A stretch of DNA of 64,000 nucleotides, taken from positions 372,001 through 436,000 of the forward strand of contig JASKOT010000002.1 of the NCBI GenBank assembly GCA_032158125.1, read 5' to 3'. Within the stretch, counting starts at the first letter, position 1; every line of letters starts with the position of its first letter. Shown here one piece after another: positions 1 to 11,882 of the stretch. The position numbers were made by a program, and so were the translations under genes. Below the pieces are notes generated by a model, which was not told the DNA's origin, searched no databases, and saw only the letters and a list, made by a program, of their open reading frames with translations. The DNA comes from Papiliotrema nemorosa. Taxonomy: Eukaryota; Basidiomycota; Tremellomycetes; Tremellales; Rhynchogastremaceae.

Positions 1-624
1 CGTACAACAGTACTCACGAATCGAAGAACTTGCTCAAGTAACAGAACGTATTCGAAGCTTGGGGTTTAAAACATGAAAGACCCCGCACAGCGAAGCTTCG
101 TGACATGCACATGATTCTAGAAGGTAAGCTTGAGATCAGCAGATGGGTACATCCTTTATCCATACACTCCCTCGAGCTGAGTGTGAGAATATGCATAGCT
201 GTGGCATGAAACGAATAGTTGCCCGAGGAAAGTCACCCATCTATCCTTCCCTTCATCTGCGTAAAGTGCAAACGATTCGATTATCTCACGTACATGTATC
301 GTCGCGCTGCTTTCTTTCAACGCTGGTCACACTCTCACCCGAGAGATCAGTCACTTCTCCAAGCGTGAGTACATCTGGACTTGCCATCATGTCATCTCAC
401 TTGAGAATGCTAGCCTGGGCAGACGCTAGAGGTTGTGCATGCTAACAGATAGATACAAACAGATGGACGTCCCTCTATAACCTTGAGGGATGAAACGAAG
501 GTGAGCCATTGTGACGGACGAATATTGATGATGCTGTTGATATCAAACAGTCTCGTGTATGACGTTGCGTAATCGTGATACTTCGTTAAAGAGATCGTGA
601 AAAGCTCAGACGCAATGAACCCCT
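1..624. other. No gene seen; flank downstream of the GH79 gene
   Basis: Only short overlapping frames on both strands without splice-supported continuity. The right part must hold the 3' untranslated region of the minus-strand GH79 gene. Nothing else was recognised. Confidence 0.5.
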
Positions 625-2744
625 CTACGCCATTCCGATAAAAGCAACTCCGACAACTACAAGCGCCATGGCCGTGACGCCAAGCCTGGACGCCCTCGAC
701 GAGGCGGCATTGTCGCTCCCTCGACTTCCTTTGCTATTGCTTCCTTGCTTGTTTGGATCTTGCCCATTACCCGTGGCGAGCGCACCAGGCGCCACCGTGG
801 CATCTCCCTCTCCAATAATAGTTGTCGAATACGAGAGCGTCTCTTCGGCATTGATGCTAGACTCGGTCAAAGCGTCCGAAGTGAGGAAGACCAGAGCGAT
901 GGATGGTGCAGGAACAGGAATGACACAGTTGCCGTCGGTGCATTGTATTTGGATTGTTTCGAGGTCACCGTAGAGTCGACCGTCGCTTGAAAATGAGTTG
1001 CCCATGGTTTGACCGGCCCAAGTGATGTTGTATTGCTCGGACACGGAGGACGCGCGCAAGTACCGGACATTGACGGTGCCTGCAATCTGTGCACCCGCAA
1101 GGTTGACGGTGACTTGAAGGTCTGACGCCCCGGATTCATCGGTGATGTAGTTGAACAGAACGACCCGAGTAGGTGTGTCGCCTTCGTAGATTGCGTAGGC
1201 TGGGTGGTAAATGTTGGCCTCGTCGGCGTTCATATCGACGACCCGAGCATTGCCAGATTTGCCAAATGCCTCGGCAATGACCAGTGTTGGGTAATAGACC
1301 GATCCAGTCGTCCATTGGTATAGACTGCTGTACGTGGAGGGTGGTGGCGTGAAGGGCTAATGTTAGCGAGACTCGAAACGAGAGACCTACATTGTAGTAG
1401 ACGTTTTGACCGCCAACATGCATGAGCGCACTCGTGAAATTGGCAAATGCCATCTGCAACGCCCAATCTGTCATCCTGCACGTCAGCGATGATACGAAAT
1501 TTTGATTGGACTTACCACAAGGCGGCACCGAAACTATCCGAGAGCCCGGCGAATCCACCACAAGAGGCAGTGTTCATTTCCATCATCATGATATTCTTGC
1601 CTGCGGCGGTGACTGCAGCAATGTCGCCGTAGTATTGCTGGGTCAGCGATTGCGCCGAAGTGTGGTTGAGGAAATTGGCAAAGATGTCTTGAGCATTGAT
1701 GATGCCGGACAGCTGACAATTGTTGGTCGGGTAGGATTGAACGGTGATTTCGCTAATGTGTGCCGAGTTATCCGGCGAGAGGTAGCCCGCGTTGAGGACA
1801 TCCTGTAGCATAAAGCCTTGCACGCCACAACACAGGGATGGTCCGACGAATGCGGTCGTGTTGATCAAGACGTTGGCACCGAGAACCTCCTGTGTGATGG
1901 CGTTGTATTCGCTGACATAGTTGTCAACGGTCCAACCCTGCGGTCGATGGTTGTGATCAACGTAGAGATCGGGTTCGTTGCCCACGATGAGTCCGCGGAG
2001 ATAGGAACCAAGGATCTTTTGCGCATACTCTGCGACGACGGGGACGTTGCCGGTGAGTTGGGTGACATCGGATTCGTTAAAGGCCAAGCCAAAGTACCAT
2101 TCTGTTCCAACGAGAGAGGAAATGTTGGACATGGCGTAGAAGATGTCGAGGGAAAAGTTGATGATGGGCGTGTTGATGGCATTACCATAGACGTCTTGCC
2201 CTTCTTTGATCTTTTCGATACTGTCTCCATTGGCGAAACCATCAACATAGAGCGTACTGCTATCCTGAGTGTTTCCTCCTACCCGTACGATCGGACCGTC
2301 TCCCGCCCTGTTTTTGATATTGGCCAAGTAGTTGAGAAACTCTGGTTTCAGAGTGCCACCTGTCTTTCCGAGGATATTGTTGGCCACGGACAACTCGATC
2401 GAGAAGCCTAAAAAGTTGCCCCTTTGTGGTTTAGAGAGCGCTAGCCCCTGCTCCAGCGCCGATCCAGCTGTTCCGGGGAGTGACAGGGTATAAGCGTTGA
2501 TGGGAGGTTGTGGGGGTGCAGGGGGTTCCAGCCGTGTAGGATCATAGGCAGGAAGTCCAGTGTATGATGCCGAAGGGGCGGCAGGGTCGGTCGATGTGGG
2601 TGTTTCTGTATCTGTCCGAGCGGTGTATAGAGTGATTTGAGAGGCGACTAGTGTGGGGTAGAGCGCAAGGGCGAAGAAGATGGGGAGGATGGAAGATAGG
2701 ATGCCCCAGCGCGTAGGGCGATAAGTCGATGAAGAAGATGACAT
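625..2744 (-). CDS. GPI-anchored GH79-family glycoside hydrolase (beta-glucuronidase-like)
   Basis: Three exons (2744-1516, 1475-1391, 1356-625) join in frame through 39- and 34-nt introns with CTGAC and CTAAC branch sites. The protein starts with a hydrophobic signal peptide. It carries the catalytic-barrel motif VGNEPDLY, whose Glu is the expected acid/base, and later MMEMNTASCGG with the probable nucleophile Glu. The last exon encodes the beta-sandwich C-terminal domain, then a Ser/Gly-rich linker and a hydrophobic tail after small residues, as in a GPI-attachment signal. GH79 enzymes act outside the cell on glucuronide-containing glycans or proteoglycans. Family assignment rests on the NEPD motif, length and two-domain order; the exact substrate cannot be read. 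Members of this architecture are common in basidiomycetes. Confidence 0.85.
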
Positions 2745-3373
2745 GATGAATCTAGCGATACAGTGTAAAGTGTCGAGAGGTGATTACACGTCGATGTATT
2801 GTATTAGAGAAATGCCGAGAGGTCTAAGATGTGAGAATGATGGGTAGAGAGCGACTGGGATGAATGTAGGCGTTTGAACAGACCCAGAAATCCTTGGCTC
2901 CTTTGAAACGCAGGTCCAAGCGTGATCTCCGGGAATCGAGGAGCGTCGATATAGAAGGCGTCGGAAGATGACGCTCGGCGTGAGACTACGAATAGAAGTC
3001 GAATATGGATACGAGGCTCGAGATGAGAAGACGATCGCGAACAAACACAATAAGGGGGAGGCGATCTGCGATGGCTGACTGTTTCGAGTGGGTCGACGTG
3101 AATCCGTTGTTGTTGTCACACGATTAGTCGTTGTTGCCTATGCAGCGCTGCGTTTCAGCCTGCACAATGGGCACGATGGATGAACAAGAGGTGAGAATGA
3201 ACAGAACAATAATGCTCAGTGTCGACGAGTGTTGATACAGGATATGTGCTTGGCGTCGAGGAATACCAAGAGCAGTCGAGCCAGTCGAAAACGAGGCAGA
3301 TGACGACACGTCCAAGTGACTATCGTCGTCGCTGTCCTGATCGGTGCTGAAGGAAGGTATAGCGACTGAACAG

Positions 3374-4374
3374 CTAGGGACGATCAAACTTGGACAGACA
3401 AGTCGAGATGTCTGATGGAGGAAGGGATTGCACCAAGCATGGACGAGCGAGTATGGTGGAATGGTGGACTGCCAAATGTGTCGCCGTGAAATCAGGAAAT
3501 CCGATCAGGTAAACAAAAAAATGACCCTCCCTGGCAGGGGTCACTAACCGCCACTCAACTCTAAATTTAACCTTGTCCCCTCGGTCAATAATTTTGTAGC
3601 TGTGGCCCCTGGTGACCCCTCCTACACCCCCTTCGAATGCGCACACGACCTAGGTGACCAGGTGTCATCTACTCGTACCCACCTCTAGGGTCCCAATGCC
3701 GGCCAGAGCAAGGGTTTGTGCCTCTTGGCAGGTCAGGAGGGCTTCAGAGACCCGGTGGCGGACCTCTTCTGCCATGGGGGGCTCATTCATGGAGAATTCC
3801 CGCAGTCTGAACGCGTCAACAATAACGAGAGAAGAAGGTTGACATGTCTCGACAAGCAGGAATCGAAACCAAACACGGACGTCAACGGCATCTGTCACGT
3901 CCTCTGCATACATTTTGCCGATCGCAACTGCAATCAGCCGGGTGACTGTTGCTAGTTCCAGGCGTGACAGCGTTGGCTGTTTATAACCCATTCGCGTCGG
4001 AAATACCCATGTCAAGCAAACAAAGGCTCAATCAATATCCTCACATCGACCAAGTCAACGGCCCGATGTTGATGCATTTGCATCTGTCGAGGTTTGGCTG
4101 AGCTCGAAGTGTTGCCTACAATGGCCTGTCTTTAGCCTCTCACGTCTTTGAAATAGTTCATTGCTGCCCGAATTTCCTGCACGTTCGAAGGTGGTTGAGT
4201 AAAGCGAGTAGCTCGGGTGCAAACACGATATGATGTACACCGTAAGACATCTGCAGGTAAAAAGAAGCTCACCTGTACTGATCCGGTCAAGCAAGCTGTC
4301 CATCCCATCACGAGTATCACCATGTCCTGACATGGTTCTGCATTGCGTGGGGTACCGTTCAGCCGAGAATGCAT
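3374..4374 (-). CDS. Possible spliced gene of unknown function
   Basis: A minus-strand model joins an ATG exon ending at 4273, an exon 4125-4045, an exon starting at 3976 and a last exon starting near 3649, all in one frame through GT-AG introns. The third exon is the most protein-like part, with an amphipathic helical stretch around the residues WFRFLLVETCQPSS. The helical pattern is faintly reminiscent of a cyclin fold, but no motif proves this. Branch sites are weaker than in neighbouring genes and one intron would be about 147 nt, unusually long here. It could equally be a decayed gene. Confidence 0.25.
3535..3620. repeat. Short inverted repeat around an AT-rich spacer
   Basis: The arm AGGGGTCAC (about 3536-3544) is matched by GTGACCCCT (about 3612-3620), a perfect 9-bp inverted repeat around roughly 67 bases that include AT-rich sequence. 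It could be the remnant of a small foldback element or chance. No target-site duplication was found. Confidence 0.35.
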
Positions 4375-5375
4375 TCGATCCCCCCGTAGGTTGATCAGTC
4401 GTGGTAGGACGGGATCTGCCCGCTCCGTAATCTCTCCCCCATATGGCGTCTTACTGAAATTGTACCATCAATTGTAGTTGGTGCACCGTCGACGGCGCGA
4501 TTGAGAATGGGAATGGCTAAGATTCCATGTGAGGCGGAACATGGCAGGTGCACAGGTACTCTACATGCGTAAGGAGTCTATATCGTACGTCCGATTTGCA
4601 CGATCGTCTTAGCACTGTATATTGTCAAAAGTGCCCAGGTCATAATCGAGCCATTTCCCCATGACTCAAAACGTCTAACGTATTGATGCTCTCCTCGACA
4701 TACCAAGCAACGTGCGCTGATCTGGTGCTATCTCGAGGGGTCACTCGGGTAAAGCGAGACTGGATGTGGTCAACTCCCAATACGATTGGCCAGCTTTCAG
4801 ACCAATGAAGTGTCTTCAAATCGCAAGTTGCCTCAAGATACGTCTGGATGGAAGTGATCGGGAAGATATCAGTGACATGAAGTATATGTCTGCGTGTGCC
4901 GCTGATTCGAAGAAAAGAATGACTGCCCTTGAAGAGATTCAACTCAAGGCCTGTTACAAGGGACGCGCGACTCGACGGGCCTCGCTGCTGGGTTCGATCG
5001 AATGATTTAAGAAGCAGACATTTCCTTCTCGCAATTCTCAGAGGTGTCCGGCGGACCGGATGCAGGGCAGTCTATGCAATGGCGTTTCTTCCACCTTGGT
5101 GTTGACTGGACTCTTCTTGCTGGCATCGATTGATACGCCATCAGTAAGTACTTTGAGATTAAGGGTCTCTTGACTATAACTCGAGGTGTCAATTTCCAAT
5201 GATCGAATCATAGCCACGCACAATAGCTCCACTTGGCGTCAGAGAGACACGATGTCCAAGAGACTTCTCTGACAGCACACAGTCGTTTTGGAATGTAAGT
5301 GGTCTGTGAGATGGCCTGTCAGAGGATGATGCGCAGCGACATGGGTTCAGGATCCTTTGATACATGCCGGGTAGT

Positions 5376-5861
5376 TTACTCTTCCCCAGGGTCAAAGTAT
5401 TTCCACTGCTCTTTGGGTGCTTCTTGCTCTAGTTGCTCCCACCTGTAGAACATCAGCAGAGATACGGTATCACGCAACAAGAAGACTCACGGCTTCCACT
5501 CTAGCATCTTCCCTATCAGTAGCTGCTCCGACTTGATCTCCTCGATGGCCTGCTCGACCATACCAAGCTCTGCCTCGACGACCGAAACGTCCTCTCCGGC
5601 CTTTTGGACAACTGACAACTTGTGCTTTGTCAAAGCTTCTGTAGCTTGTCGGTAGACTGAGGTGGATGGGAGGTTTTGTAAGAGGTTGAGGGCTGTCTGG
5701 TAATGCGTTGAGAGCACTGGTAAAGGGTTGGCAACTGGTTCGAGTCCCGTGATGCCGGTCGACGCTTTGAGCGGCCTATAGATCAGATGACAGTGCGATG
5801 TACGCCTTCGAGGTGCTCACCTGACGGCGGCGGCGAACAATGGTCTGCTTGCCCTGAACAT
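5376..5861 (-). CDS. NADH:ubiquinone oxidoreductase subunit NDUFA5 (complex I, B13/29.9 kDa type)
   Basis: Three exons splice to a protein of about 130 residues. Exon 1 encodes MFRASRPLFAAAVR, a basic, Ser/Arg-rich mitochondrial presequence-like start. The body has the family's hallmark helical hairpin: YRQATEALTKHKLSVVQKAG followed by an acidic helix and LLIGKMLEWKPWEQL. The end is QWKYFDPGEE. These features match the ETC_C1_NDUFA5 family, an accessory subunit of the peripheral arm of mitochondrial complex I. Its length is typical for fungi. The gene is divergent from FAN1, with 284 bp between the two start codons, which probably share a promoter region. Confidence 0.92.
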
Positions 5862-6145
5862 GGTGTAGATGAGTGCTCGACGGTGTAGATGAGTGATGAA
5901 TCTGGTTCGATTGGTTGAAACCGATGAGCCTGACACAGTGAGTGCAGCTTTCCAGACCTAGGCATGTCAGCCTCATGATCGAGATTGATTTTCCGAGACG
6001 CGTCGAAGAGACATGATGAGATCCTAGGCAGTGCCCATTGCCCATGCGTGTGCTGGCACTATCGCAAGGGTGTAAGCAGATCAGGGGGGACATTCAAGAA
6101 GTTGCAAGGAGGTGAACCAGCACAATCTCGCGCGTGCTGTGCAAG
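5862..6145. promoter_or_regulatory. Divergent intergenic promoter region of NDUFA5 and FAN1
   Basis: The start codons of the two divergent genes lie at 5861 (minus) and 6146 (plus), so both promoters must fit in or near this interval. The sequence TGGTGTAGATGAGTG occurs twice in near-direct repeat (about 5861-5875 and 5882-5896). No TATA box was recognised. Confidence 0.5.
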
Positions 6146-9100
6146 ATGAACTCTTCCCCACCTCCACCATCCTTCACCCTCCCTCCCCTCACTTCAAAAG
6201 GCTTACTGCCGATCACCCCGAGTCCGACCCCATCGCCTAACGAGGGCACATTCGACTTTGACACTTCCACGCCACACTTCAAGGGAAAAGGAACGGCCCG
6301 GGATGTTCACGATGAGACTACAGACGGGGGCAGGGTGTCCATGTATGTTCGACTTTTTGAGGGTGAGTCACCCATCGCGGCTCGAGGTTGACCCAGCAGA
6401 AATGATCCGCACTGTACTCGAGTCCGAGACGTATTTGTTTTCCCCGCGAGAAGTATGGGTCCTCCGGCATATTCTTGACATGACCTGTAAGCCTGAGAAG
6501 GTGTCCCTGCTGACTTTAGACGGACCCAAGTACCTTCTCACCCGACTCTTGCTTCGTCTTCCCGGCAAGGTCCATTCCTATTCTCACCTTGTCGACCGGT
6601 ATTCTCCAGAGCTAGGTGAAGAAGGAGTCAGGGTGGCCGCCAAGCAGCTGTCAAAGAGTCTGCCCATTCCGGAAGAAATGGCCAATGCCGATGCCGGCGA
6701 GTTACCATCAAAGAAACCACTGCAACCGGCCAAATCGTACCCGACTCCGACAAGCAATCCTCGACCACGAGCCAAGAGGAAACCCTGGTCCGAATTGGCG
6801 ACTGGCTTGACAGCGGAGGAGGAAAAGGCGGATCCGGATCTGGCGGAAGCTCTGCGGGAAAGTCTCTGGGCGAGCAAGGTCGGCCGGGTAGAGGTGGACG
6901 ACGAAGGGTCCATCGTAGAGTCGCCAACACCGTCCATACGCGGATCCGACAGATCAACACCTGTGACGCCGACCGATGAGCAAAAGCTGTCCATGTACTC
7001 CGAAGAGTTCTCGCTCAAACCCAAGGAGCCAACGCCAATTAGCGACTTTGCCAAGAATCACTCGGAGATGAGTCTGGAGGACCTGATGTCTTGCATCCCG
7101 GCGGACGAATTAAAGAAGCTGGCTCGAGCGCGCAAGGTCCCGCCTACGAGTCTGCTCACCCGAGAATCGACTGTCCGCGCGTTGAAGAGGGTTGCATCGG
7201 AGCAGACTACTCTGGGCTTCGCCCCGCTCGGCAAGGGGAAGATGAAGAGTCAGGGGACGCTGCCATTCACTCCCAGCAAGACGGTCACTTCGCAGTCATT
7301 GTTAGTGTCTGCGCTTCTGCCGCTCTTGGGCGGAGGTGCCATACAGCTCACAGCTGAGCTGCATGCCCTGATTGCTCGGGTCAACCTGTTATTCACCCGA
7401 ACTCCGCCTTTAACAGCAACTTCCTCGTCATTGATGCTTCCATCGATCCTCGTGAGTTCGCACAAACGTCGATATCCCGACTATGGGCCGCCTACGAGGT
7501 CGAGAATCTGGTCGACTCGGGACGATCTGTTGAGCTGGGAAAGGGTGGTATACTGGGAGGGTCTCGTAGCGGATGCGCTAGGTGACACATGGGCGGAACA
7601 AAAGCGAAATCCAGTTCCCGGATTTGGAATGAAGCGGGACATGTTGTCAAGAACAGAGGGGGCCAAGGTGGTCAAGAGAGTCTGGGAAGGAATCTGGCCA
7701 GCTTGGCTGGAGCTCGTCGCTGGTGACAAGGGGCAAGCCGTTGACGCGAGGACGGAAGAAGGTGGCCTGGTCGGCGACCGTTTCAAGATTGGTGTGTTTC
7801 ATGTTCGGGTTGGACTGATATCCAGGTCATGTCTTGACGAGAATAGTCTACAAGGTGGGTCATATGCCATGGGTGGACTTACATGGCAGGGTGCGGTCGC
7901 TTTAGGCATACTGCACGAGTACGACATGGAGTGCGAGGTCTTGCGAGCTCTCTTAGCGCAACGGCGGTGGCGACGAAGCAAGCGAGGGTGAGACGTCGAC
8001 ACCTCCATAGCTGACGGTAGTGCTTGGTACGAACGGCTGGCACTTGTTCTGATGAACCACTACAATGCCTCGCCCGAGGAGAAGCAAGAAAAACTCTGCG
8101 AAGCGACTCAGGTGTGCATCGACGCTTTTCTGGATGAGGACACGCATTTGAGTGAGTATATCATCGTTGCCATTGCTGATTCAAGTCTATCGACCGGGAC
8201 TGTCGCGCAGATTGACTCGACTGGAGAACAAGCTCAACTTGCCTGCCGATGAGCGGCACATCTCCTATGCCTCATTGAACGAGGCCTTCATTCGGAAACT
8301 CACAGCGCCGCGTGTACCAGACAATATGGGTGCACCCAAAATGAGACGTCAGTCTCCATCCAACAAGGATCGCGAGGCGAGTCTTGGCTTTGGCGAAGAA
8401 GGCGTCGAGCAGCCAATGCCTGCGTGGCAACAGACGGGAAAGAGTGTATGGGTTGGGCGTGAAAGCGAGGTCACCGTCGAGGGTTGGGTCTTGGAGTGGT
8501 GGGAAGAACAGGGATATAAAGGGTTGGTGGTTCTTGAGATGTCGGCTGACGTTAGGTATCATTCGGAATCGTCGATATTGACCACTTTATTTGCTCTCAT
8601 TATGTGGCCAGTGCTGTTTCACCCTCTTCCAGGGGCTTTCGAAACGCCATATCAGACTGCTCCGCTCGATCTTGGAGAGGACACCTTTGCCCCGGCGAGG
8701 GTGGAGCTCTTCGAAGCGAGATTGGAGGCAATGTCAAAGACGCAACAAGCTCTGGAATTTCTGCGTGAAACGGATATGCGTGAAAGGGAGAAAGGTACAT
8801 GGGCGGTTGGACTCAACTGGGAGTATTCGAGGGAAGATCTCGAAGAATTGGTCCAGTGTCTAGGAGGCCGAGCTCTGAGCGGGATCTGTCGAATGCTGGG
8901 AGAAGAGTATAGGCATCGTGCCAGTGGTGTACCCGATCTTTTGTGCGTAGGCCCTAGCGACAAGTCCTGACCCGATAGCGTGTGGCACTTCGAAAAGCGG
9001 GAAGCGCGATTTATCGAGGTCAAAGGTCCTGGTGACCAGCTGTCCGAAACTCAAAGAGTGAGAAGGCTCGATATGCTCACACATGGATCAGCTGACGTCA

Positions 9101-9407
9101 GGTGTGGATCGATGTTTTGTTGTCTGCCGGCGTACCGGTCGAGGTATGCAAGGTAGCCGCTGATGAACCGAAAAAGTCGCTCAAAGCGCTCGAAAAGCTC
9201 AAGAAACGCCTGGCCACATCGGAGAGCAAGGCGAGAATCGCGGATGGAAAGGCCAAGCGGGAGATGAACTCTGCATGGAGCGGCGACGAGCAGGCGGAAG
9301 ACACCGAGGGTGAGGAAGACGAGTGGAGATATGAGAGTGGAGAAGAAGGCAAGGCGGAGGGCCGATGGGAGAGGTCAGCCCCTTCGAAGAAGCGTCTGAA
9401 AATGTAG
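6146..9407 (+). CDS. FAN1: FAN1-type structure-specific nuclease (VRR-NUC domain)
   Basis: Nine exons can be joined in frame; introns are mostly 32-40 nt. Spliced landmarks follow the FAN1 family: HVLTRIVYKGAVALGILHEY, then LRALLAQRRWRRSKRGAWYE, RRLTRLENKL, GYKGYHSESSILTTLFAL, the loop FETPYQTAPLDL, and a VRR-NUC core with GVPDLF, EVKGPGDQLSETQR and VEVCKV. The catalytic PD...(E)VK residues and the helix Glu in VTVEGWVLEWW are present, so the enzyme looks intact. FAN1 cuts flap and branched DNA 5' to 3' in interstrand crosslink repair. The N-terminal part is Pro/Ser-rich and disordered; no UBZ zinc finger was seen, as in other fungal forms. The C-terminus adds a basic and then acidic tail after the nuclease domain. 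ATG 6146 is the first in-frame Met of exon 1. Confidence 0.93.
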
Positions 9408-9644
9408 CTATAGATTAAAGCTGTACTCGTGACATATTGATTAGGTCTACATTGTAGCATACAGTTCTGTCTGATCATGCATTATCACGGTTTGTCACGC
9501 AGGGAGTCTGGGTTGAGTTGCCGCCACCTCCACTTCGGTCATCCAGAAAAGTTGAAACAACCCCAGCGTCCACTCAACTGGTCCCAGTTTCATCGCTCTG
9601 TTACCACTTTGCACTCAGCTCGGCCCTCATTGCGCTCTTACACG

Positions 9645-11540
9645 ATGACTGACGCATTCTCGACACCGGCAGAGCATGCTTTTGACCATCCTGAGATCGA
9701 CATCGCGCCGGAAGCAGGCCCATCTTCACTCGGCAATGCTTTGTCAGGGGTCTCTATCGAGGAAGCTTTCGAGGTAGAGGACGCGATCCAGCGGATACTC
9801 GAGGGAGGATACAAGACAGTGAGATCTCTTTAGAGACCTTGTAATACAACACTGACACCTAGATTGGCCTGCAATTCCCTGACGAGCTCTTGCCTTGTTC
9901 AGTACAAGTCTTCAAGGCGATCCAAAAGGCGATCCAGCCGCACGGCGCCCAGGCTTACGTCCTTGCAGATAGCACATACGGGAGGTGAGTCGAACTCAAA
10001 TCGAAGGCTCTCATTGCTTGAGCTATGCTAATTTCAAGTTGTTGCCCGGACGTTTTGAGCTGTTTACATTTACCCGCAGACTTTCTGGTCCACTACGGTC
10101 ATGCATGCCTCACACCGCAAGTCCACTCAAGTCTGGTTTGAAGTAGCTGACGATGTAGAACGGATGCGTTACCGGTACACTATGTGTTTCCGAGGATGAA
10201 CCTGGATGCCGAGCACGCCGTGGAGAGCTTGATAGAAGGGTCAGAGGAGGAACTGAACAGTTCACTCGAAGAAAGTCCAGGGTTGGACATCACGCATAGA
10301 CGGCGAGGGATCATCGTCGTATGGGATGTCGCCTTTGACTGGTTGGCGGGTGCGTCTACTTCTCTCCGTGAACTCTGCCAAGGCTCATGGCAGAAACGAT
10401 TAACACCACCTTCAAATCCAAATCGACCCTTCCCATCTCCTTCACCAACATTCGCCGACCCGTCACATCCAGAACGACAGCTACAGACAGGTCTGATCAG
10501 AGTGAAAGGCAGATTGGAAAGTCGCCTGCATTGCGCTCGTTGAAACCGCCAGAAGGGGTGACCATGGAAGATTGTATAATTTGGTACATTGGCGAAGAAG
10601 GGAGAAGTCAACTCAACCTGCAAATGAACCATGCTGGAAGTCCAGTACGTCTTTCGCTCAATGATGGCTGTGATGCTGACATGCAGCTCTTTGCGTATTC
10701 TCCTTCGAACAGAACAACGATTGCACTGCATCCTCAAACATCTCGGCTTCTCTCGCGTAGATTATTCGCTTTGCATCAAGCCATGGCTGCGGATGTATTC
10801 GGGCTGATCGTCGGAAACGTGGGATTGGCGTCATCCAAACCCCTCTTGGAGCAATTGCGAAAAGAATTACGGAAAGCCAAAAAGAAGAGTTATACTCTGA
10901 GTGTGGGACGGCTGAACCCCGCCAAATTGGCAAATTTCGAAACGATAGAGTGCTTTGTGCTGGTCGGATGTGCCGAGGGAGGTGTGGTCGATTCAAAGGT
11001 GAGATAGCTGAGTGCAGTGACACAGCTGATTGGCAGGACTTTTATCGGCCAATTGTGACGCCCTGGGAGCTGTTGCTGGCTCTCCAGGGATCCGAGGTTG
11101 AGTGGAACCCATCAAAGTGGACTTTGGACATTGGCAAGGTCCTTGAGGGTATGTATCGTCACTACGAGAGTTCTGAGCCATGTTGATCAGTAGCTTCAAA
11201 AGAGCACAACGAGGCGAACGATCGAGCGGAAATTTCGGGCGCTGAGACAGACGATGACGATGCGCCACAATTCGACCTCGTCACAGGGACATATAGGACT
11301 CGGCGTGTTTTCGCCAATGGGCAAGATCGGACAGAGGCGGCTGATCAAGCGGCAGATGGCGTTTCCGCTTTGACAATACGCAACAATGACTTTACGCTGG
11401 CAAAATTGGAATCTGCTGGGAGTCATTATCTGGCAAGTCGGGAATGGAAAGGTCTCGAGGCGAGGTATGGGATGGATGAGCCAGCCGTGCTGGAGGAAGG
11501 GAGGAGTGGTATAGCTCGGGGCTACGAGGAGGAGCGATGA
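9645..11540 (+). CDS. DPH2: Diphthamide biosynthesis protein 2 (DPH2)
   Basis: After a first exon ending at about 9820, spliced exons read IGLQFPDELLPCSVQVFKAI, VLADSTYG, CCPDVLSCLHLPADFLVHYGHACLTP and LPVHYVFPRM, the characteristic N-terminal core of Dph1/Dph2 proteins. The C-terminal exon ends with REWKGLEARYG, matching the family's end motif. Dph2 pairs with Dph1 in the iron-sulfur radical enzyme that transfers the 3-amino-3-carboxypropyl group of S-adenosylmethionine to the target histidine of eEF2, the first step of diphthamide formation in the cytosol. Length and the IGLQFPDELL start support Dph2 rather than Dph1. It lies in tandem 237 bp after FAN1. Central exon joints are less sure than the ends. 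Confidence 0.88.
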
Positions 11541-11882
11541 TTACGGGACATGAAGTTCCGTTCTACCCTTCTTTTTCCCTTTGACCTAGTCCGGTTGGCG
11601 CGCAATGAAACGTGCGCATCGTTGCGTTTGGCGTTTTCCGACAATTTCGGACCCCCGAAGACCTTGATGCGCTCGTTTAGCGATTGCAACGAATAAATCT
11701 TGGATCGATAAAGGATGACGCTGGATCGGCTCCTTTATTCCGCGATGCATCGAGCGCATTCCACGGCGATGCACATGGAATTTATATCATTCAAGATGGC
11801 CACTGATTGTTCTTCCAACTCCACCACACTCGCTGACCACTACAGCCCAGACTCAACAATAACACTAAACACATTGACCAAC
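11541..11882 (+). promoter_or_regulatory. Upstream region of the first tandem unknown gene
   Basis: Contains a TATA-like stretch (TTTATATC, near 11780-11787) about 100 bases before the chosen start, followed by a C/A-rich leader that reads into CAACATGTCC at 11883. Two earlier in-frame ATGs exist (11715 and later), but the context at 11883 is the best and agrees with the paralogue's start. Confidence 0.45.

Larger units (their letters stand above)
2745..5375. other. Gene-poor 2.6-kb stretch with coding-like patches
   Basis: No gene can be modelled with confidence. Minus-strand open patches at 3124-3387, 4640-4942 and 5007-5395 have protein-like composition but lack joinable splice sites or recognisable domains. 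They may be remnants of a decayed gene or untranslated sequence. The interval also contains the possible gene at 3374-4374 and an inverted repeat at 3535-3620, listed separately. Confidence 0.4.

Noticed and set aside
4640..5395. Minus-strand frames with some protein-like composition
   Set aside because: They lie in different frames with in-frame stops and no good introns; noted in the gap entry as possible remnants only.
5725..5765. tRNA-like B box (GGTTCGAGTCC) on the plus strand
   Set aside because: The T-arm looks right but no matching acceptor stem or A box lies at the proper distance, and the bases are part of the NDUFA5 coding exon on the other strand.
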